64,000 nt of DNA from Corynebacterium hindlerae (GTDB taxonomy: Bacteria > Actinomycetota > Actinomycetes > Mycobacteriales > Mycobacteriaceae), in assembly GCF_014117265.1 (NCBI RefSeq), contig NZ_CP059833.1, positions 1,891,069 through 1,955,068 of the forward strand. Reading direction: 5' to 3'. Position numbers and translations under genes: made by a program. Below are positions 16,301 to 26,051 of the stretch, piece by piece (positions within the stretch are counted from its first letter, which is position 1; every line of letters begins with the position of its first letter). Under the pieces are notes generated by a model, which had not been told where the DNA came from, ran no database searches, and was given only the letters and a program-made list of their open reading frames with translations.

Positions 16301-17538
16301 AATAGCGCCACCAGGGCGATAACCCCAAAGGGGATGAGTATGTAGGTGGCCAGCACAGCGATAAAAGCTGGCAGCGGGGCGCCTACAGCGCGACGTGCGA
16401 CAGTGGTGGACAGCGTGATGATGCCACGGCCGAGAGGCCGGATAAGCATCACAGCCACCACGCCGATCAGGTTGAAAAGGACGTGGACGAACGCCGCTTG
16501 CATAGCTAGTTGTCCAAACTCCCCGGAGACCGCGAACGCGGCGATCATCGCGGACATCGTGGTTCCCAGGTTGGCTCCCAAGACGATGCCGAAGGCCTTG
16601 CGGAGCGACAGCGTGTTCGTACCCACGAAGGGAACAGTGGAACAGATGGTGGCGGACGAGGATTGCGTCATGAGGGTCAGCCCCAGGCCAGTGAGGACTG
16701 ACCTGATTTGGACGGCGGTTTCTGGTTGTTCTGCCGAATGAGCAAACACGAAACGGGCGCTGGCGGCGGTCATGTCGCTGAGCAACACCGTGGTGAAACG
16801 GATCGTTATCATGATGGCGATCACGCCGAGCCCGATCGATACCGCCGCCGCAATGTTGGGGCTCCCTAGGTAGCCGAGCAGTCCGTTGGTTCCTATTCCT
16901 TCCACGACTGGGTGGATGAGGGCGTCGACAAGCCCGCTAACACTAAATGTGATGGTGGTGCAACCGTAAAGCCAGCGTGAGAGCTGGTCAGACAGCGCTC
17001 GTAGGGGGTGAAATGCAACTTCGAGGGGGAACAGGAAAGCTACCAAGGAAACATTGAACCACCAGGTGGTCATCGTGGCGCTCAGGGCGCGTTGAAACTT
17101 GGGCTTATCGCGGAAGAACCCGAATGCGACGAGTTGCGGGGTGAAACAGGTACCAATGTTGGATCCCATGATCAGCATGACCGCGGTTTCGATGGGCACC
17201 ACGCCAGAGCCGACCGCCGCGACCACAATGGTGGTGATCACGGTGGAGGATTGCACACCAAAAGTGATCAGGATGCCGACCAGGATCGCGAGCACTGGGT
17301 GGGTGGCGTAGTCCATGATGTTGGCGACCACCGCATAGCCCAGGTCACGAACTCCCGTCGTGATTAACTTGACGCCAGTGAGTAGCACGTAGAGGCACAG
17401 CAACACCCCGATGCCACGGACGACCTTGCCGAACCCCGAGATCTGCACTTCGTCCTCATCGCGAGGGACGAGGCGCGGGTTGATGTAGTGAATGGTGCCC
17501 GGGAAATAGTTGCGTTGAGCAGCAGTTTGTGAACCCAC
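16297..17538 (-). CDS. Na+/phosphate symporter family protein (NptA-like)
   Basis: Encodes 413 aa with 8-10 membrane segments and the duplicated Na_Pi_cotrans motif: GVQSSTVITTIVVAAVGSG with GSNIGTCFTP in the first half, and TQSSSATICSTVPFVG with GANLGTTMSA in the second. These QSS repeats form the transport core of NptA/SLC34-like proteins. GTG start with GAGGGG upstream. It probably supplies phosphate or another anion using the sodium gradient, which the Mrp operon in this window would help maintain (inference). Confidence 0.88.
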   Translation of the reverse strand: MGSQTAAQRNYFPGTIHYINPRLVPRDEDEVQISGFGKVVRGIGVLLCLYVLLTGVKLITTGVRDLGYAVVANIMDYATHPVLAILVGILITFGVQSSTVITTIVVAAVGSGVVPIETAVMLIMGSNIGTCFTPQLVAFGFFRDKPKFQRALSATMTTWWFNVSLVAFLFPLEVAFHPLRALSDQLSRWLYGCTTITFSVSGLVDALIHPVVEGIGTNGLLGYLGSPNIAAAVSIGLGVIAIMITIRFTTVLLSDMTAASARFVFAHSAEQPETAVQIRSVLTGLGLTLMTQSSSATICSTVPFVGTNTLSLRKAFGIVLGANLGTTMSAMIAAFAVSGEFGQLAMQAAFVHVLFNLIGVVAVMLIRPLGRGIITLSTTVARRAVGAPLPAFIAVLATYILIPFGVIALVALF

Positions 17539-17610
17539 AACACCCCTCGTTTACCTTGGTCAACAACTATTCACTTCTACGTTACCCGACTACACGATAT
17601 GGTATTTTCT

Positions 17611-18771
17611 GTGATGCGTAAACAATATCTTGGTGCTGGTTTGCTCTCGGGACTCGCTCTGCTCAGCGCGGGCGGGCCGTTTGGTATCGACGTATACCTC
17701 CCCGCATTGCCCGCCATCGCCGAGGACCTGGGCACCACCCCGGCGTTGATGCAGCTCACCCTCACTGGGTTCCTGGCAGGTATGGCGGTGGGCCAGCTTT
17801 TCATTGGCCCGCTTTCCGACGCCCACGGCCGCCATCGCCTCATGGTGGGAGGAACTCTACTCGCGACTCTCAGCGCCGTGGCATGTGCGCTGTCGCCGTC
17901 GATAGGCGTGCTGGTTTGTGCCCGGTTCTTGCAAGGCGCTGGATTGGGCTCCGGGGTGGTGCTTTCCCGAGCCACGGTATCGGACCTAGCAGAGGGAAAT
18001 GCGGTTGCGAAAGCATTTTCCCTGCTCATGATGATTCAAGGTGTAGCTCCGGTGGTCGCACCCGTCCTAGGTGGCTTCCTTTTGGAACCAATCGGGTGGC
18101 GAGGCCTGTTCTGGGTGCTCGCTGCGATCAGTGTCGCTCAGTTTGTAGTGGCTTTCTTCTTCATCCGGGAATCGCGGCCTTCGGAGGAGCGAACCACAGG
18201 CGGACTTAAATTCCGGGAAGTACTGCGCAACCGGGAATTTATTGGTTACTTACTCGCTTTTGCTTTCGGGTTCGGCACCATGTTTTCCTACATTGCGGCC
18301 TCCCCCTACCTGTTCCAAAACCAGCTGGGGTTCAGTCCTCGGGCGTTCTCTATCATTTTCGGCATCAACGCGGTGGGCATTGCCTTGTCATCGTTTATCA
18401 ACTCAAAGCTTGTGGAACGCACCGAGCCGTTTAATTTGCTGGTCCGGGGCCTGCTAGTGATGCTCGGATGCGCTGTGATCTTGCTGGTGGATTCGCTTTT
18501 TGGCCCGCACCCGTGGCTTGCGGTGCCGGTGCTCTTCTTGGCGATCTCCCAAATCGGCTTCATCATGGGCAACGCCACCGCCCTGGGCACTTCTGCTGTC
18601 CGACCACTCGCCGGAACCGGAGCTGCGGTTATGGGCGCGTGCCAATTCGTTGTGGCTGGCACCGTCAGCCCACTGGTCGTACTCGGTAACAACTATGGGC
18701 TGTCGATGGCAATGGGCATGGCATGCTGCGCCACGATTGGCTTAGTGGGATTGCGTCTGGCGAGCAAGTAA
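17611..18771 (+). CDS. Bcr/CflA-family MFS efflux transporter
   Basis: Encodes 386 aa with 12 predicted membrane segments. FGIDVYLPALPAIAEDLGTT in TM1 and GQLFIGPLSDAHGRHRLMVGG (motif A, loop 2-3) are diagnostic of Bcr/CflA drug:H+ antiporters. The start is taken as GTG at 17611 because TATGGT sits 7 nt upstream; ATG at 17614 or 17599 are alternatives. Known members export bicyclomycin, chloramphenicol or cysteine; the substrate here is unknown. Confidence 0.87.
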   Translation: MMRKQYLGAGLLSGLALLSAGGPFGIDVYLPALPAIAEDLGTTPALMQLTLTGFLAGMAVGQLFIGPLSDAHGRHRLMVGGTLLATLSAVACALSPSIGVLVCARFLQGAGLGSGVVLSRATVSDLAEGNAVAKAFSLLMMIQGVAPVVAPVLGGFLLEPIGWRGLFWVLAAISVAQFVVAFFFIRESRPSEERTTGGLKFREVLRNREFIGYLLAFAFGFGTMFSYIAASPYLFQNQLGFSPRAFSIIFGINAVGIALSSFINSKLVERTEPFNLLVRGLLVMLGCAVILLVDSLFGPHPWLAVPVLFLAISQIGFIMGNATALGTSAVRPLAGTGAAVMGACQFVVAGTVSPLVVLGNNYGLSMAMGMACCATIGLVGLRLASK

Positions 18772-18868
18772 TTTTGGTGTTTTTAGGGGTCTGGATAGCG
18801 ATTTGTTTTTGAATACGAATCGCTTCGCCTATCCCGGTGGTTTGCCTGGGGTTTTCCGGGCCAAGGCG

Positions 18869-18898
18869 TAGGGATTTGTCTCACGAAACAAATCCCTA
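18869..18898. terminator. Bidirectional terminator between efflux gene and cls
   Basis: Perfect 11-bp stem TAGGGATTTGT / ACAAATCCCTA with an 8-nt loop, between convergent 3' ends. The 18772-18868 stretch before it holds no gene. Confidence 0.7.
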
Positions 18899-18905
18899 TC
18901 AACAA

Positions 18906-20405
18906 CTACTGCAGCGCAGAAGTCAGTCGCATGACGTTGTCTACGTACCGCTTGACCAGGGGGCGCTTGGCCCATTCCTCAGCGGTGAGCAACGTGGAAC
19001 GCTGCCGGTACTCAAGCGCGAGATCAGCGAGGTCATCGATGAGGGTGCCGTGTGCGACCAGCAGCGACACTTCGTAGTTAAGCCCGAAGCTGCGTTGGTC
19101 CAGATTAGAGGATCCGAGCACCCCGATAGCGTCTGGAGATGAGGGGTCCGCGATCATGAACTTCGAATGCAAAATCGCGGGGGCGGGGTAGCGGTAGATT
19201 TTCACTCCGGCCTCCAGCAATGCGGAGTAATAGCTCGATTGGGCGTGCGACACGATGAACTGATCGCCCTTTTCGTTGACGTACAGTTCCACGGACACGC
19301 CCCGGTAGCAGGCGGTGATGACGGATTCCAGCAGCGTCTCGTCGGGGATGAAGTACGGGCTGCACAGGACGAGGCGTTCCTTGGCGTGGTGCACGATGGA
19401 GTTGAATAGCCTCAGGTTCGGCTCGGTGGTGTAGCCCGGGCCGGAAGGGACAAGCTGCAGCACGTTGATGTCAGTTTTCTCTTCGGGCAGCGAGGGGCCG
19501 GATCCGGTTTCGGGTAGGGCAAGCGCCTCGCCGCTTTCCGAGTACCAGTCGACCGAAAACACCATCTCCATGGAGGACACGACGGGTCCGCTGAGTTCCA
19601 CCATGGTGTCTACCCAGTGCAGGCCCCGGCGTCGGTTGGAGCGCAGGAGGTAGGAGGAATCGATCATGTTTTGGGACCCGATGAAGCCGCGGTGGCCGTC
19701 GATAAGCAGCATTTTGCGGTGGTTGCGCAGGTCAGGTCGGCGGAAGCGCCAATTCCACGGCTGCAAGGGGAGCATTAGGTGCCAGTCGATGCCGATGGCG
19801 TCTAGACGACGGCCGAGTTTTCGATACCCGGGATACTTCCAGGAGCCGACGTGGTCGAACAGGAGTCGGACCTTCACACCGCGTTGCACGGCGCGTTCGA
19901 GGGCGCGGAAGAACGGGTCGGTGGTCTCATCCCACGCGACGATGTAAATTTCCGCGTGCACTGTCTCAGTCGCCTCGTCGACGGCTCGGGTCATTTCCGC
20001 GATGGAGGCTTCATAATCCGCATACAGGCCATGGTGCGTGCCAGTGACGGCGGGTAAGCGGGTAAGGCTCCGGTTGAGGCGAATGATGGATTCCAGCTCG
20101 GGGCTGAGGGTGGCGTGGGGTGGGACGTCGGGAACGTTTTCCTGCACGTCGCGGATCATCGCATCGGATTGCTGCTGGATGCGGTGGCGCCTGCGGTTGA
20201 TGTACGGGCTACCCATGAGGAGGAACAGCGGCAGTCCCACGATCGGGATCAGCAAGATAGCGAGCAGCCATGCGCTGGACGCCGCGGGTTTACGCCCCTC
20301 TGGAACCACGCCGATAGCGAGGATCTTAATGCTGTAGTCCAGCACCATGCCGACAGATTGCCACCAGGTGAAGTGTCCGATATCCCAAAAATGTAGCCCG
20401 AACAT
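18906..20405 (-). CDS. cls: Cardiolipin synthase
   Basis: Encodes 499 aa. Two N-terminal membrane helices (GMVLDYSIKILAIGVV; WLLAILLIPIVGLPLFLLMG) and two phospholipase-D HKD motifs: HRKMLLIDGHRGFIGSQNM and HSKFMIADPSSPDAIGVLGS with SNLDQRS after it. It joins two phosphatidylglycerol molecules (Cls-type) in the membrane. The PLDc_N domain (PEGRKPAASSAWLLAI) is present, as in bacterial Cls. Its ATG immediately follows the xthA stop, so it is the second gene of xthA-cls. Confidence 0.93.
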   Translation of the reverse strand: MFGLHFWDIGHFTWWQSVGMVLDYSIKILAIGVVPEGRKPAASSAWLLAILLIPIVGLPLFLLMGSPYINRRRHRIQQQSDAMIRDVQENVPDVPPHATLSPELESIIRLNRSLTRLPAVTGTHHGLYADYEASIAEMTRAVDEATETVHAEIYIVAWDETTDPFFRALERAVQRGVKVRLLFDHVGSWKYPGYRKLGRRLDAIGIDWHLMLPLQPWNWRFRRPDLRNHRKMLLIDGHRGFIGSQNMIDSSYLLRSNRRRGLHWVDTMVELSGPVVSSMEMVFSVDWYSESGEALALPETGSGPSLPEEKTDINVLQLVPSGPGYTTEPNLRLFNSIVHHAKERLVLCSPYFIPDETLLESVITACYRGVSVELYVNEKGDQFIVSHAQSSYYSALLEAGVKIYRYPAPAILHSKFMIADPSSPDAIGVLGSSNLDQRSFGLNYEVSLLVAHGTLIDDLADLALEYRQRSTLLTAEEWAKRPLVKRYVDNVMRLTSALQ

Positions 20406-21218
20406 TTAGCGCACGTCGTCCATTCGGGCCGTCTCGTAATCCACGATGACAGGCGCATGGTCGGAGGCGCCGGTGGTGGAGCGTTCGTCGGCGTCGATAA
20501 GGGCGCTGACCGCACGCACGCTTTTCGACGCCAATTGGAAGTCAATCCGCATCCCCTGCCCGCGCTGGAACCGCATCTGCTGGTAGTCCCAGTACGTGAA
20601 CTGTCCTGTGGTGAAGTCGCGGGTGACTTCGATTAGGCCGGCGTCGAGGAGGTTTTCAAATGCCACACGTTCCGGGTCGGTGACGTGGGTTTTCCCTTCG
20701 AAAAAGGCCATGTCCCACACGTCCTCGTCGCGGGGAGCGATGTTGAAATCCCCCACGAGCACCAGCTGGCTCTCCGGGGTGGCGCGCAGCTCATTTTCCA
20801 CATAGTTGGCGAGGGCGCCCAGCCAGCGCAGCTTGTAGTCATAGTGCGGGTCGGCGATCTCGCGGCCATTAGGAACGTACAGGCTCCAGATGCGTACCCC
20901 GTCGCACACGGCACTAATCGCTCGTGCTTCCACATCTTGCGGCTTGGCCGGGTCTTTGTGGAATCCGGGCTGGTCGGGGAACTGGGTGCGCACGTCCTCG
21001 AGGCCAACACGGGAGGCGATGGCCACGCCGTTCCACTGGTGCAGGCCGTAGTGGGCGACTTGGTATCCCAGGTCGGTGAACGCTTGGTACGGGAAGTTCT
21101 TATCCGCGGTTTTTGTTTCTTGCAGGGCAAGCACATCAATGTCATGGCGGGTTAAGAATTCGGTGACGCGGTCGATTCGCGTCCGCACAGAGTTGACGTT
21201 CCAGGTGGCAATGCGCAT
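20406..21218 (-). CDS. xthA: Exodeoxyribonuclease III
   Basis: Encodes 270 aa. AP endonuclease/3'-5' exonuclease for base-excision repair. Catalytic blocks: ATWNVNSVRTR, LALQETKT (metal-binding Glu), LYVPNGR, LVGDFNIAP (Asp, Asn) and the C-terminal GASDHAPVIVDY (Asp-His). The minus-strand hexamer TAGGTT ends exactly 7 nt before the ATG, indicating a leaderless mRNA. First gene of a two-gene unit with cls. Confidence 0.95.
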   Translation of the reverse strand: MRIATWNVNSVRTRIDRVTEFLTRHDIDVLALQETKTADKNFPYQAFTDLGYQVAHYGLHQWNGVAIASRVGLEDVRTQFPDQPGFHKDPAKPQDVEARAISAVCDGVRIWSLYVPNGREIADPHYDYKLRWLGALANYVENELRATPESQLVLVGDFNIAPRDEDVWDMAFFEGKTHVTDPERVAFENLLDAGLIEVTRDFTTGQFTYWDYQQMRFQRGQGMRIDFQLASKSVRAVSALIDADERSTTGASDHAPVIVDYETARMDDVR

Positions 21219-21305
21219 AGCAACAAACCTACCCGGCTCATGGGGAGTGTGGAACTTTTACGGTGGTAGTGGGCGTTAACTCCATAGGGAAGGAGCCAAA
21301 CCACC

Positions 21306-21860
21306 ATGGAAGCTAAACCAATGCGGCAGCGTCTTGCACGCGAAGTCCGTGATGCGCTACAGCCACCGATTGCGCACGGTGAAATCGAGAAGTACCGCGC
21401 GTTTTTGCCGGGACGTAACACCGGACAGCGAGCTATCGACAATGCGCCGGTTACTGCTCGCGTCGGTGCGCTGGCCATTGACGTAGCCCTGTTTAGCAGC
21501 ATGTTTGTCACGATGTTGTTGGGACTATCGATCGCGTTTGCGCAGGGATGGTTCCTCGCCGGGGTGTTCGTGCTTCCAGTCGCGTTCTACTGTTGGCAGA
21601 CTCTCCTGGACACCGTCGGCGGGTCCATCGGTAAACGGCTGATGGGGCTGCGGGTAGTGGGGCCCGCGGACACCCCAGTAGACGCCCTGCAAGCGGGACG
21701 ACGCAACCTGTGGCTGCTCATCCCGATGATCCCCATCGCGGGTCCAGTCGCGGCGCTCGGGGTGGGGCTGTGGTTTGCGGGAGCGGCCAAGGCGGATGCT
21801 TTCGGGGTGGCGCCACATGACCGATTCTCCCGCATCAGGGTGGTTAAGAAGCTGGGCTAG
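21306..21860 (+). CDS. RDD-family membrane protein
   Basis: Encodes 184 aa. RDD motif near residue 50 (VTARVGALAIDVALFS), three membrane segments (VALFSSMFVTMLLGLS; FLAGVFVLPVAFYCW; LLIPMIPIAGPVAALG), and the second family block GGSIGKRLMGLRVVGP. Function of RDD proteins is largely unknown; some act in ion transport. AAGGAG lies 11 nt before the ATG. The 3' end overlaps the convergent GNAT gene by 17 bp. Confidence 0.8.
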   Translation: MEAKPMRQRLAREVRDALQPPIAHGEIEKYRAFLPGRNTGQRAIDNAPVTARVGALAIDVALFSSMFVTMLLGLSIAFAQGWFLAGVFVLPVAFYCWQTLLDTVGGSIGKRLMGLRVVGPADTPVDALQAGRRNLWLLIPMIPIAGPVAALGVGLWFAGAAKADAFGVAPHDRFSRIRVVKKLG

Positions 21861-22836
21861 CGTACCGGTGCCGGTGGTGCTCCACGAAGCCGAGCTTCTC
21901 GTACAACCCGATCCCAGGCTCGTTACTGGCCAGGACCTGCAGGTAGGCGTCGGTGGCACCGTGTTCGATGCCCCAGTTCACCATGCGCTGGCCCAGTGCG
22001 GTGCCAAGGCCTTGGCGTCGGTAGGCGGGTGCTACTTCTACTGCGGAGTAGCCCAGGAACCGGCGGCCGTCGGGGGTCTCGGTGAGCGTGCCACGGGTGA
22101 TGGCGATGGTCTCGCCGGTTTCGGAGAGTATGCGCCCGAAGCACATGTGCCCTTCGATCTGGGTGCGCAGCAGCTCCAGTGCGTGTGCAGGCAGGGGCTG
22201 GCCACGGAAGTGATAGAGCTTCAGCCAGTCCTCGTCGGGCTGGTCCTGAATATCGAAGCGGATCTCGGTGGGCAGGGGGTCCGGGTCGGAGAGTTCGCGG
22301 GTCATCACCACGATGTCAGGGCCGAAGCTCCAGCCGCGCGTGCGGGCGAATTGCAACGCGGAGTTGCCGATGCGGTCGGGGATCAGCAGCTGCACGGGCA
22401 GATTGTGGCGATCATAAAACTCCTGGATAGCCGCCATTGGGACTGGGGTGAGTCCCGCGGAGCTGCCGAGCGGGGCGGCGGAGTTGGAGCGTTCGGTGAT
22501 GCCGTCGCCGGCGCGGAGCAGCCAACCGTCCTGCCAGACGTGTTCGATCCCGGGGAAAGCCATCGCGGTGGCGGTCTCCACAGCGCGAATATCGGAGTTG
22601 CGTACCCGGCGCGGCGGCAGCACTTTCACCACCTGGATCAGCTCGGCAGGGATTTCCACGGCGTCAGCGATGGAGGCGAAACCGCCGACAGATTGCGGGC
22701 GCACGATCAGTGGGGTGGTGGAGAGTACGTGGCCAATGACGTCGGTAAGGTGCCCTGGCGTGTCTGGCAGGCGGCGACGGACGATGACGCGGTCGCCTAC
22801 TTTCGGGTTAGTCGTCGTGCCCAAATGGGTCCTCAT
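21844..22836 (-). CDS. GNAT protein, candidate non-classical N-acetylglutamate synthase
   Basis: Encodes 330 aa. Unclassified N-terminal part ([26 protein letters not shown]) and a C-terminal GNAT domain with [20 protein letters not shown] (CoA loop R/Q-x-x-G-x-G/A) and [18 protein letters not shown]. The layout and position (between def and xthA) match Cg3035 of C. glutamicum, which was shown to supply N-acetylglutamate for arginine synthesis in an organism without a classical ArgA. The role here is inferred from that homology. The ATG overlaps the def 3' end by 29 bp. Confidence 0.65.
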   Translation of the reverse strand: MRTHLGTTTNPKVGDRVIVRRRLPDTPGHLTDVIGHVLSTTPLIVRPQSVGGFASIADAVEIPAELIQVVKVLPPRRVRNSDIRAVETATAMAFPGIEHVWQDGWLLRAGDGITERSNSAAPLGSSAGLTPVPMAAIQEFYDRHNLPVQLLIPDRIGNSALQFARTRGWSFGPDIVVMTRELSDPDPLPTEIRFDIQDQPDEDWLKLYHFRGQPLPAHALELLRTQIEGHMCFGRILSETGETIAITRGTLTETPDGRRFLGYSAVEVAPAYRRQGLGTALGQRMVNWGIEHGATDAYLQVLASNEPGIGLYEKLGFVEHHRHRYASPAS

Positions 22837-23437
22837 CTACGCCAGGGGTCCAGGTTAGGCCCTCGGTGGTCCAGCCGTTGGCCTTAATGGTCTTTTTGGC
22901 TAGTCGTTTCCAGCGGCCGATGAGGGTGTCGGTGTAGACGTAGCCGTCGAGGTGGCCGACCTCGTGCTGGAGGCAGCGGGCGAAAAACCCATAGCCTTCG
23001 ACGGTGACGGGGTTGCCGTGTTCGTCGGTGCCGGTGACGCGTGCCCAATTGGCCCGGCCGGTGGGGAAGGTTTCTCCTGGTACGGAGAGGCAGCCTTCGT
23101 CTTCGGAGCCGTCGTCGTTGGGCATGGTTTCTGGGATTTCGGAGGTTTCCAGTACTGGGTTGATCACGCAGCCGCGGCGGAACTCGCCGCCCTGGGCCTT
23201 GATTTCTTCCTCAGATTTCAGGGTGCCGTCAGGCCCCTCTACGTCGGGGCAGTTGTAGACGAAGAGGCGTTTGCCGACGCCGATTTGGTTCGCTGCGAGG
23301 CCGACGCCGTGCGCGCGATCCATGGTCTCGTACATGTCCGCGATGAGTTCCGCCAGTTCATCAGGGGTTTCCGTGACTGGGGCGGTGGGGTTGTGGAGCA
23401 CTGGGTCGCCGTGGATGACGATGGGACGAACTGTCAT
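22808..23437 (-). CDS. def: Peptide deformylase
   Basis: Encodes 209 aa. Removes the formyl group from nascent proteins. Three family motifs: [11 protein letters not shown] (GxGLAAxQ), EGCLSVPG (metal-binding Cys) and HEVGHLDG (HExxH). Longer than E. coli Def (169 aa) because of an insertion around the [17 protein letters not shown] segment. Leaderless: the minus-strand -10 hexamer TATTCT ends 7 nt before the ATG. Divergent from the DUF3263 gene. Confidence 0.95.
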   Translation of the reverse strand: MTVRPIVIHGDPVLHNPTAPVTETPDELAELIADMYETMDRAHGVGLAANQIGVGKRLFVYNCPDVEGPDGTLKSEEEIKAQGGEFRRGCVINPVLETSEIPETMPNDDGSEDEGCLSVPGETFPTGRANWARVTGTDEHGNPVTVEGYGFFARCLQHEVGHLDGYVYTDTLIGRWKRLAKKTIKANGWTTEGLTWTPGVDEDPFGHDD

Positions 23438-23444
23438 AGTTAAA

Positions 23445-23456
23445 AGAATATACCCT
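23445..23456. promoter_or_regulatory. Back-to-back -10 elements for def and DUF3263 gene
   Basis: The 12 bases AGAATATACCCT contain a minus-strand -10 (TATTCT, 23445-23450) and a plus-strand -10 (TACCCT, 23451-23456) with no base between them. Each is followed by exactly 7 nt and then a start codon (def ATG 23437; DUF3263 ATG 23464), so both mRNAs should be leaderless and the two promoters should compete for polymerase. Confidence 0.65.
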
Positions 23457-23463
23457 GGACAAC

Positions 23464-23697
23464 ATGGCAGATGAGCTTGGTGAATTCGATCGCGCGATCT
23501 TGGAGTTTGAGTCCCGTGCGCCCGCGAACATTGGGGTGAAGGAGGAGGCGATCCGTTCGGAGTTGGGGATCACTCCGGTGCGGTACTACCACCGGTTGAA
23601 TACGCTCATTGATGTGCCTGCTGCGCTGGCGGAGTATCCGGTGCTCATTCACAGGTTGGGGAATGTGCGGAATCAGCGCGCCAGTCTCCGAAAGTAA
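23464..23697 (+). CDS. DUF3263 small protein (HTH-like)
   Basis: Encodes 77 aa. Reads [45 protein letters not shown], the actinobacterial DUF3263 family, which resembles a short winged helix ([19 protein letters not shown] as helix-turn-helix). A DNA-binding role is inference. The same order def-DUF3263-LytR_C protein is common in Actinobacteria. Leaderless start (TACCCT, 7 nt). Confidence 0.82.
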   Translation: MADELGEFDRAILEFESRAPANIGVKEEAIRSELGITPVRYYHRLNTLIDVPAALAEYPVLIHRLGNVRNQRASLRK

Positions 23698-23723
23698 TGT
23701 GACTGAAGTGTAGGATGTGACTC

Positions 23724-24293
23724 GTGTCTACGAATGAAACTTCCTCAAAGTCCGCCGGCTTGCCGATCCGTGGCATTGCCATGATCATCCTCGCGGTAGC
23801 CGTCGCCTTGCTGGCATGGGGTGTCTACTCAATGACCAACACGGGCAGCGACGATGTTGTAGTCAGTCAGGAAACCACGCAGCAGCAACCAGCCCCAGCC
23901 CCAGCCGCTCCGGCACCCGGAGCGCCTACTCCCGCTGCACCAGTTCCTGCCGCCGAAGCACCAGCGACACCTGCAGCGCCTGCGGCGCCGGAGGCGGGGG
24001 AAGCGGAAACCCCAAAGGTTTTCGCCCTCAATAACTCCACCGTGCAGGGCCTGGCGAACCGAGTAGCCGACAACCTGAAGAGCAAGGGCTATCCGGACGT
24101 GGAGTCTGGCAACTTCCCTGAGGAGATCCTGCCGGAATCTGTGGCCTATTACACTCCGGGCAACGCGGCAGAGCAGCGAGCTGCGGAGAAGATCGCCCAG
24201 GAGCTCCAGATCAAAGCCGCTCCGCGCATCGAGGCTCTCAAAGACAAGCCAGCGGGCGTGGTTGTGGTGATCACCGAGGATCTCAACCGCTAA
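23724..24293 (+). CDS. LytR_C-domain membrane protein
   Basis: Encodes 189 aa, GTG start, with TAGGAT exactly 7 nt upstream. One N-terminal membrane helix ([20 protein letters not shown]), a Pro/Ala-rich linker (residues about 50-95), then a LytR_C (CpsA/LytR C-terminal) domain: [20 protein letters not shown] and the following alpha/beta segment. LytR_C domains occur in cell-wall polymer ligase families, but here without the catalytic LCP domain. It is probably an envelope-associated accessory protein. Confidence 0.8.
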   Translation: MSTNETSSKSAGLPIRGIAMIILAVAVALLAWGVYSMTNTGSDDVVVSQETTQQQPAPAPAAPAPGAPTPAAPVPAAEAPATPAAPAAPEAGEAETPKVFALNNSTVQGLANRVADNLKSKGYPDVESGNFPEEILPESVAYYTPGNAAEQRAAEKIAQELQIKAAPRIEALKDKPAGVVVVITEDLNR

Positions 24294-24303
24294 ACTCAGT
24301 GGC

Positions 24304-25428
24304 ATGGCCATTGAGTTTGCCCAAACGCAGAACCACACCTTAGGTGTGGAATGGGAGATCGCGCTGATCGACCCCGACACCCGCGATCTTGTGCCACTGG
24401 CGGACGAGGTCATCGCGGAACTCGCTGATGACGATCTCGACGTCCGCGTTGAACGCGAGTTCCTCTCCAACACCGTGGAGATGGTCACCGGCGTCTGCGA
24501 GACAGTCGGCGACGCCATCACGCAGCTTTCCGGCGGCCTGTCCGCCGTCCGCGACGCCGCAGCGCGACACGGCGCCCGGCTGTGGGCCAGTGGCTCGCAC
24601 CCTTTTGCAAACTCAGAACAGCAGCAAGTCTCGGACAAGTCCCACTACAACGAGATCTTGGAACGCACCCAGTACTGGGGAAAGCAAATGCTCATCTGGG
24701 GAGTCCACATCCATGTGGGAATCGCCTCAGCGGACCGGGTTTGGCCGATCATCAACGCCATGATGACCAAATACCCGCACCTACTTGCCCTATCCGCCAG
24801 CTCCCCAGGATGGGCCGGTCGCGACACCGGGTACGCGTCGAACCGCACGATGCTGTACCAGCAGCTCCCCACCGCCGGAATCCCATACGACTTTAAGGAC
24901 TGGGACGAGTGGTCTTCCTTCGTGGCGGATCAGAAGAAATCCGGGGTGATCGACCACGATGGCTCCATGCACCTGGACATTCGCCCTGCGGAAAAGTGGG
25001 GAACCATTGAGGTGCGCTTCTCCGACGCCCCCACCAACCTGCGGGAACTCGCAGCCATCGCAGCCCTGACCCACTGCCTGATCGTGTACTACGACGATCT
25101 GCTCTCTGCGGGAGACACCCTGCCGAGCCTGCAGCAATGGCACAACAACGAAAATAAGTGGCGCGCTGCCCGCTACGGGATGGACGCCATCATTATCACC
25201 ACTCGCGATACCGACGAAGTACTGGTCACTGAGGACCTTGAGTTATTGCTCGGCGTGCTCGCGCCCATCGCGGAGAAGCTGGGCTGCGCCAAGGAACTGG
25301 GCTACGTGTGGGAAATCATGGCAGGTGGCGCTGCCTACCAGAGGCAGCGCGCCGAGTTCGAACGCACTGGAAACTGGGGCACCGTTGTGGACTTGGCGTG
25401 CACCGAATTGGAGGAGTGGCGCCCCTAG
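24304..25428 (+). CDS. YbdK-type carboxylate-amine ligase (GCS2 family)
   Basis: Encodes 374 aa. Starts [16 protein letters not shown] (family N-terminal ExE motif), then [19 protein letters not shown] and IEVRFSDAP, all core blocks of the glutamate-cysteine ligase type 2 family. E. coli YbdK has weak glutamate-cysteine ligase activity; the in vivo product in mycothiol-making corynebacteria is unclear. TAAACT ends 7 nt before the ATG (leaderless). The TAG stop shares CTAG with the convergent mnhG stop. Confidence 0.85.
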   Translation: MAIEFAQTQNHTLGVEWEIALIDPDTRDLVPLADEVIAELADDDLDVRVEREFLSNTVEMVTGVCETVGDAITQLSGGLSAVRDAAARHGARLWASGSHPFANSEQQQVSDKSHYNEILERTQYWGKQMLIWGVHIHVGIASADRVWPIINAMMTKYPHLLALSASSPGWAGRDTGYASNRTMLYQQLPTAGIPYDFKDWDEWSSFVADQKKSGVIDHDGSMHLDIRPAEKWGTIEVRFSDAPTNLRELAAIAALTHCLIVYYDDLLSAGDTLPSLQQWHNNENKWRAARYGMDAIIITTRDTDEVLVTEDLELLLGVLAPIAEKLGCAKELGYVWEIMAGGAAYQRQRAEFERTGNWGTVVDLACTELEEWRP

Positions 25429-25775
25429 CGTGCGGTGTCGTTGCGCATGAGGTGGTCGGCGTCGTAAAGCTGCTCGCGCCGGGCGATGCGCCCGATGCGC
25501 TGGCCGACCACTGGGGCGGTGAGCAGCGCAAACAGGATCACCAGGACGAGCGCGCCCATGTCACCTTTGTTGCCGGGCGTGAGTTCACCCGAACCGAGGA
25601 GGCGGAGCAGCGCGCCGAGCACGGTGAGGATCAAGCCCAGCGTTTGTGGTTTGGTCACGGAATGCAGGCGGGAGAGCGTGTCGCGGAAGCGGGCCATGCC
25701 GACGGCAGTGGCCAACACCAGGATCGTGCCGCCGAAAATGCAGACCAGCGAGGCGATGTCGAATAGCAGATTCAT
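25425..25775 (-). CDS. mnhG: Na+/H+ antiporter subunit MnhG/MrpG
   Basis: Encodes 116 aa with three membrane segments. Family block [31 protein letters not shown] (PhaG_MnhG_YufB) is clear. Its ATG overlaps the mnhF stop (ATGA). Last gene of the mnhA-C-D-E-F-G operon; the 3' end meets that of the YbdK-type gene in a shared CTAG. Confidence 0.92.
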   Translation of the reverse strand: MNLLFDIASLVCIFGGTILVLATAVGMARFRDTLSRLHSVTKPQTLGLILTVLGALLRLLGSGELTPGNKGDMGALVLVILFALLTAPVVGQRIGRIARREQLYDADHLMRNDTAR

Positions 25776-26047
25776 CAGGCGTCCTTCTTCCGGAAACGGG
25801 TTACGGCCACCGAGGAGATGAAGCCGAGCAGCGCCACCACCATCATCGCGTTGGAGACCGTGGTGTCTAGGGTCCAGCAGATGTACAGGGCGAGGGCGCA
25901 CTGGATCATCGCCACCGTGGCGTCCAAACTGAGGAGCCGGTCGAGGGAATTGGGCCCAGCGAGCAGCCGGTAGCCGTTGATCAGGAACGCCACCACAAAA
26001 CCGCAGGCGGCGATAGTGAGGAACAGATTGTAAAGGGATGAGTCCAC
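25775..26047 (-). CDS. mnhF: Na+/H+ antiporter subunit MnhF/MrpF
   Basis: Encodes 90 aa, three membrane helices, with GPNSLDRLLSLDATVAMIQCALALY typical of MrpF. The GTG at 26047 is preferred because GGAGG lies 9 nt upstream, across the mnhE stop; an ATG 21 bp further upstream would overlap mnhE and its own ribosome-binding site. Confidence 0.88.
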   Translation of the reverse strand: MDSSLYNLFLTIAACGFVVAFLINGYRLLAGPNSLDRLLSLDATVAMIQCALALYICWTLDTTVSNAMMVVALLGFISSVAVTRFRKKDA

Positions 26048-26051
26048 GGCG

